A stretch of DNA of 9,434 bases from Acidobacteriota bacterium. GTDB taxonomy: Bacteria > Acidobacteriota > Terriglobia > Terriglobales > Acidobacteriaceae. Positions 8,201 to 9,434 of this stretch are shown here, one piece after another (the first letter of the stretch is position 1; every line of letters starts with the position of its first letter). The notes beneath the pieces are model-generated. The model worked only from the letters and a program-made list of their open reading frames with translations. It was not told the DNA's origin and did no database searches. The DNA is taken from NCBI GenBank assembly GCA_021810175.1, contig JAJZJJ010000068.1, positions 1-9,434 of the forward strand. The letters are read 5' to 3'. Made by a program: the position numbers and the translations under genes.

Positions 8201-8422
8201 GTCCGTGGTCTTCCACACGCCACCATCCACGCCGCCAAAATAGAATGTCGTGTTGTTGCCCGGAACGCCCGTCACCGCCACCGCGCGCCCGGCGCGGAAT
8301 GGCCCAATCAGCCTGTAATGCAGGCCCTCGAAAAGCTGTGGTGGCACGCTTTGCGCCGAGGCGATCACAGGCACGCAAAGCCCTAAGACTACGGCAGAAC
8401 GCAGGAATTTTCTCAGATTCAT
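5243..8422 (-). CDS. Large exported Vps10/sortilin-like Asp-box repeat protein
   Basis: A 1,059-residue protein. The frame is open up to 8686, but the extra N-terminal stretch is arginine-rich and unlike a signal. The ATG at 8422 opens onto a clear Sec signal peptide (MNLRKFLRS, hydrophobic core, cleavage after ASA at residue 23). No Shine-Dalgarno is evident. RLIGPFRAGR at about 37 and THGRSMWILDD at 721 are signatures of the bacterial Asp-box family often annotated as glycosyl hydrolase or WD40/YVTN/BNR-like. Asp-boxes lie near residues 72, 126, 177, 237, 288, 377, 523, 591, 644 and 688, plus a degenerate one (LADGGKTL) at 334. That is enough for a large or double propeller like that of the Vps10 domain. 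After about residue 740 come a proline-rich linker (814-824), a beta-sandwich-like region (about 785-900, LPGKYEVTLTVDG) and a helical C-terminus (905-1059). No hydrolase active site could be identified. It ends at a strong terminator and is a paralogue of the gene starting at 9058. Confidence 0.9.
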   Translation of the reverse strand: MNLRKFLRSAVVLGLCVPVIASAQSVPPQLFEGLHYRLIGPFRAGRAVAVTGVPGNNTTFYFGGVDGGVWKTTDAGTVWKPVFDHEPVASIGAIEVAPSDPNVIYVGTGESDIRSDLASGDGVYRSTNAGRTWTHVGLTDSKQISRVVVDPDNAKIVYVGVLGDAYGPSPERGVYKSVDGGRTWQHVLYKGPSVGISDLAIAEDKPNVLFAGTWNAHRPPWTTYPPIKGPGTGLYRSTDAGKTWTRITGHGLPGGVWGRPGVAVAPDGRLVYAVVKTSVPKLSGVYRSDDGGNSWTLVNNDPRLTSRDWYFDSITVDPQHPDVVYVPNVAMYKLADGGKTLTIVRGAPGGDDYHQIWVDPKNSDSMILGTDQGTTLSLDGGKTWTPWYNQPTAQLYHVITNDQFPYVVYAAQQDSGSVGVYSRTNHGQITPRDWFPAGGSEAGYIAPDPLNPNVIYETDTYGTVTRWNRKTSLSQDISPDPGQGFSISDINTWKYRDPWTPPLVFSPVDKHALYLGTQYVMKSMDGGLHWEEISPDLTGAVTPRPYVKPGTTPTPEEAIKAGYGVVNSIAPSPLDANEIWAGSNTGLIHLTLDGGKTWKNVTPPGLKPWSCISMIEASYFDKGEAWAAVDRHRMMDTTPYLYRTTDYGKTWTLITKGIPARHFVRAVREDPKSPNLLFAGTEFGIYVSFNGGNQWQSLQLNLPVSSVRDMVVHDNDLIVATHGRSMWILDDMTPLRHLSAETSTAKAMLFPPEPAYRIDNDSFPGTPLPPEVPTAKNPPNGAILDYYLPANENRVTLTIRDAEGQVVRRFSSNEPPPLPRPPLPIAARWFPKPQRIVSTPGEHRFVWDLLWGATGSKKKDADDHSRRAPNGPHVLPGKYEVTLTVDGVSQTEPLTVVMDPNSPATPAELQAQFDAGTRAWKQTLVSRRALAEINSVQVKLAELAKSQDVASAGLLAQVKAVQGSVEDILHGNEGNPGLALANGDLFAALGAIEGGDRTPTDQALALSASASREVTARAAEWEQLKHGPLAKLNLALKSHQLQPVAIAEIEQQVHYLMTR

Positions 8423-8431
8423 CGTGACATG

Positions 8432-8460
8432 ATTTAATCTCTTGTCTCGGGAAAGATCAA
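8432..8460 (-). promoter_or_regulatory. Candidate sigma70-type promoter for the Vps10-like gene
   Basis: On the minus strand, TTGATC (8460-8455) and TTAAAT (8437-8432) are separated by 17 bp, each matching 4 of 6 consensus bases. Transcription would start only about 2-3 nt before the ATG at 8422, giving an almost leaderless mRNA. That agrees with the absence of a Shine-Dalgarno at this gene. Matches of this quality also arise by chance. Confidence 0.3.
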
Positions 8461-8553
8461 AGCGAAGCGCCGCAAATCTGAGACTTCGACACCGATTTTT
8501 TTCGAGCAAGACCTGCCCGTTTTGCCCCAAATGACTGCGTCGCGAGGAACTCC

Positions 8554-9014
8554 ATGACCTTCGACTACCTCGTTCACGCCAGTCCACGCTGGGAAAAAGC
8601 CATCGATCAGGGTCTGTTTCCATCCTCCTATGCCTTCCAGATCGGCCTGTTTTTCCTGATGGACGCTGTGCCCATCGCCAACGCACGGGGCGCTATCACT
8701 TTACGACCACGGGACTCGGCATACTCCTGGGCTTCACCCTCATTCTTCTCGCGGGCGCAGGCTGCATCATCGCCCGCCTCTGCAATGAAACCCGCTCCCG
8801 GCTGCGCTCCAGCTTCATTGACGGCGATTCCCGTCGTACTCTGCTCAACGTCGGCTACATGGGCTACCGCCTGTACCTCATCCTGATCGGGGCTTCCGCG
8901 ATCATCTTCCTCGTCATCCTGACCGTGCGCCCCTGGGGTTTCACGCGTGAAGCACGCGTCCGCCTGGCGCACCGGCCCCACACGATCCCCATCCACTCCG
9001 TACGCCTTCCCTGA
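8554..9014 (+). pseudogene. Small integral membrane protein gene with an apparent -1 frameshift
   Basis: I do not recognise the family. A good start (GAGGAA 4 nt before the ATG at 8554) opens MTFDYLVHASPRWEKAIDQG, with natural codon use up to about 8690. Beyond that point this frame becomes a low-complexity S/A/P-rich shadow with poor third-position bias and stops at 8886. The coding signal moves to the -1 frame (GRYHFTTTGLGILLG...), which runs to a TGA at 9012-9014 and encodes two clear membrane helices. That frame has no ATG, GTG or TTG of its own before about 8854, so it needs the upstream start. Adding one base, for example in the G-run at 8687-8690, gives a 153-residue protein with a weak hydrophobic stretch at about 26-41 and helices near 55-74 and 107-125, and a basic C-terminus. 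It may be a true lesion, a sequencing error or a recoding site. It lies 43 bp before the next gene and is probably in the same operon. Confidence 0.6.
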
Positions 9015-9057
9015 TAAACTTCGCTGTTCCCATTCTTCCTGTTCCGGAGCTGCCATC

Positions 9058-9434
9058 ATGCGGAAACTCACGGCCCTTATCGCCCTCGTCTTTTGCGCTG
9101 TTTCGCTCCCTTGCTTCGCCCAAAGCCCGGCCCAAGCCCCAGCACAGACCGCGCCGTCCGCTATCCATTCTTCGGTCTTCGATCACGACCTCCACTGGCG
9201 CCTCATCGGCCCGTTCCGCGGCGGCCGCACCCGCGCTGTCTCCGGCGTTCCCAGCGAGCCCAATGTCTTTTACGTGGGCGCCGTCGACGGCGGCGTCTGG
9301 AAAACCAGCGACTTTGGCCGCACCTGGCACCCCATCTTTGACCACGAGCCTACAGGCTCCATCGGCGCACTTGTCGTCTCGCCCTCCAATCCCAACATCA
9401 TCTACGTCGGCAGCGGCGAGGGCCTCCAACGGCC
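9058..9434 (+). CDS. Second Vps10-like Asp-box repeat protein, 5' part only
   Basis: 125 complete codons are visible and the frame is open at the right edge. The ATG at 9058 is preceded by GGAG with 8-nt spacing and begins a Sec signal peptide (MRKLTALIALVFCAVS, likely cleavage after CFA near residue 22), then an Ala/Pro/Gln-rich linker (QSPAQAPAQTAPS). From about residue 45 the protein aligns without gaps to residues 33-110 of the product of 5243-8422: about 51 of 78 positions are identical, including RLIGPFR, DGGVWKT, FDHEP and IYVG. One Asp-box (TSDFGRTW) is visible. The full protein is expected to be about 1,000 residues, by comparison with the paralogue. It sits 43 bp downstream of the frameshifted membrane-protein gene on the same strand. 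Function is unknown beyond the exported propeller architecture. Confidence 0.85.
   Translation, partial: MRKLTALIALVFCAVSLPCFAQSPAQAPAQTAPSAIHSSVFDHDLHWRLIGPFRGGRTRAVSGVPSEPNVFYVGAVDGGVWKTSDFGRTWHPIFDHEPTGSIGALVVSPSNPNIIYVGSGEGLQR

Noticed and set aside
5243..8422. Short DNA repeats such as GTCCACGTCTTGCCGCCGTC and variants
   Set aside because: They are reverse-complement Asp-box codons (DGGKTW) within the protein repeats and not an independent DNA repeat or array.
8423..8686. 88-residue N-terminal extension of the Vps10-like protein
   Set aside because: It would bury the signal peptide and overlap the divergent gene at 8554, and it is arginine-rich without a ribosome-binding site.
8628..9071. 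147-codon open frame on the minus strand
   Set aside because: It is an acidic low-complexity antisense shadow of the membrane-protein gene. It covers the start and ribosome-binding site of the gene at 9058.

Overview
The window is a GC-rich stretch of bacterial chromosome that encodes almost only exported or membrane proteins. The set is a Vps10/Asp-box propeller protein of about 1,060 residues, a multihaem cytochrome fused to TPRs, and a twin-arginine FG-GAP protein of the CRTAC1 type. Together with the C/G-biased third codon positions, this points to Acidobacteriota, most likely class Terriglobia. That assignment is inferred from the gene families. There is no marker gene, rRNA or tRNA in the window.

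Layout: positions 1-1280 (minus) hold the N-terminal 426 codons of an FG-GAP/VCBS-repeat protein that runs off the left edge. Upstream of it, 66 bp away and on the same strand, 1347-3590 encodes a pentahaem c-type cytochrome with a beta-rich middle domain and five C-terminal TPRs. The two probably form one operon. A 181-bp divergent intergenic region (3591-3771) contains two imperfect palindromes. It separates this operon from a plus-strand gene (3772-5118) for a secreted six-Asp-box, sialidase-like propeller. That gene converges on a long minus-strand gene (5243-8422) for a 1,059-residue Vps10/sortilin-like Asp-box protein. Between the two stop codons lies a strong hairpin with a T-tract, oriented to terminate the minus-strand gene. 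After a 131-bp divergent gap, the plus strand carries a small membrane-protein gene (8554-9014) that appears to be frameshifted. It is followed 43 bp later by the start of a second Vps10-like Asp-box gene (9058 to beyond the window), whose N-terminal domain is about 65% identical to that of the 1,059-residue protein.

How the genes may work together: every intact product has an N-terminal export signal or membrane anchor, and four of the six are beta-propellers of two unrelated repeat types (FG-GAP and Asp-box). The cytochrome/FG-GAP pair is the only part with an obvious redox function. The Asp-box proteins are probably envelope or secreted binding or hydrolytic proteins with unknown ligands. 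No CRISPR array, insertion sequence, phage gene or RNA gene was seen.
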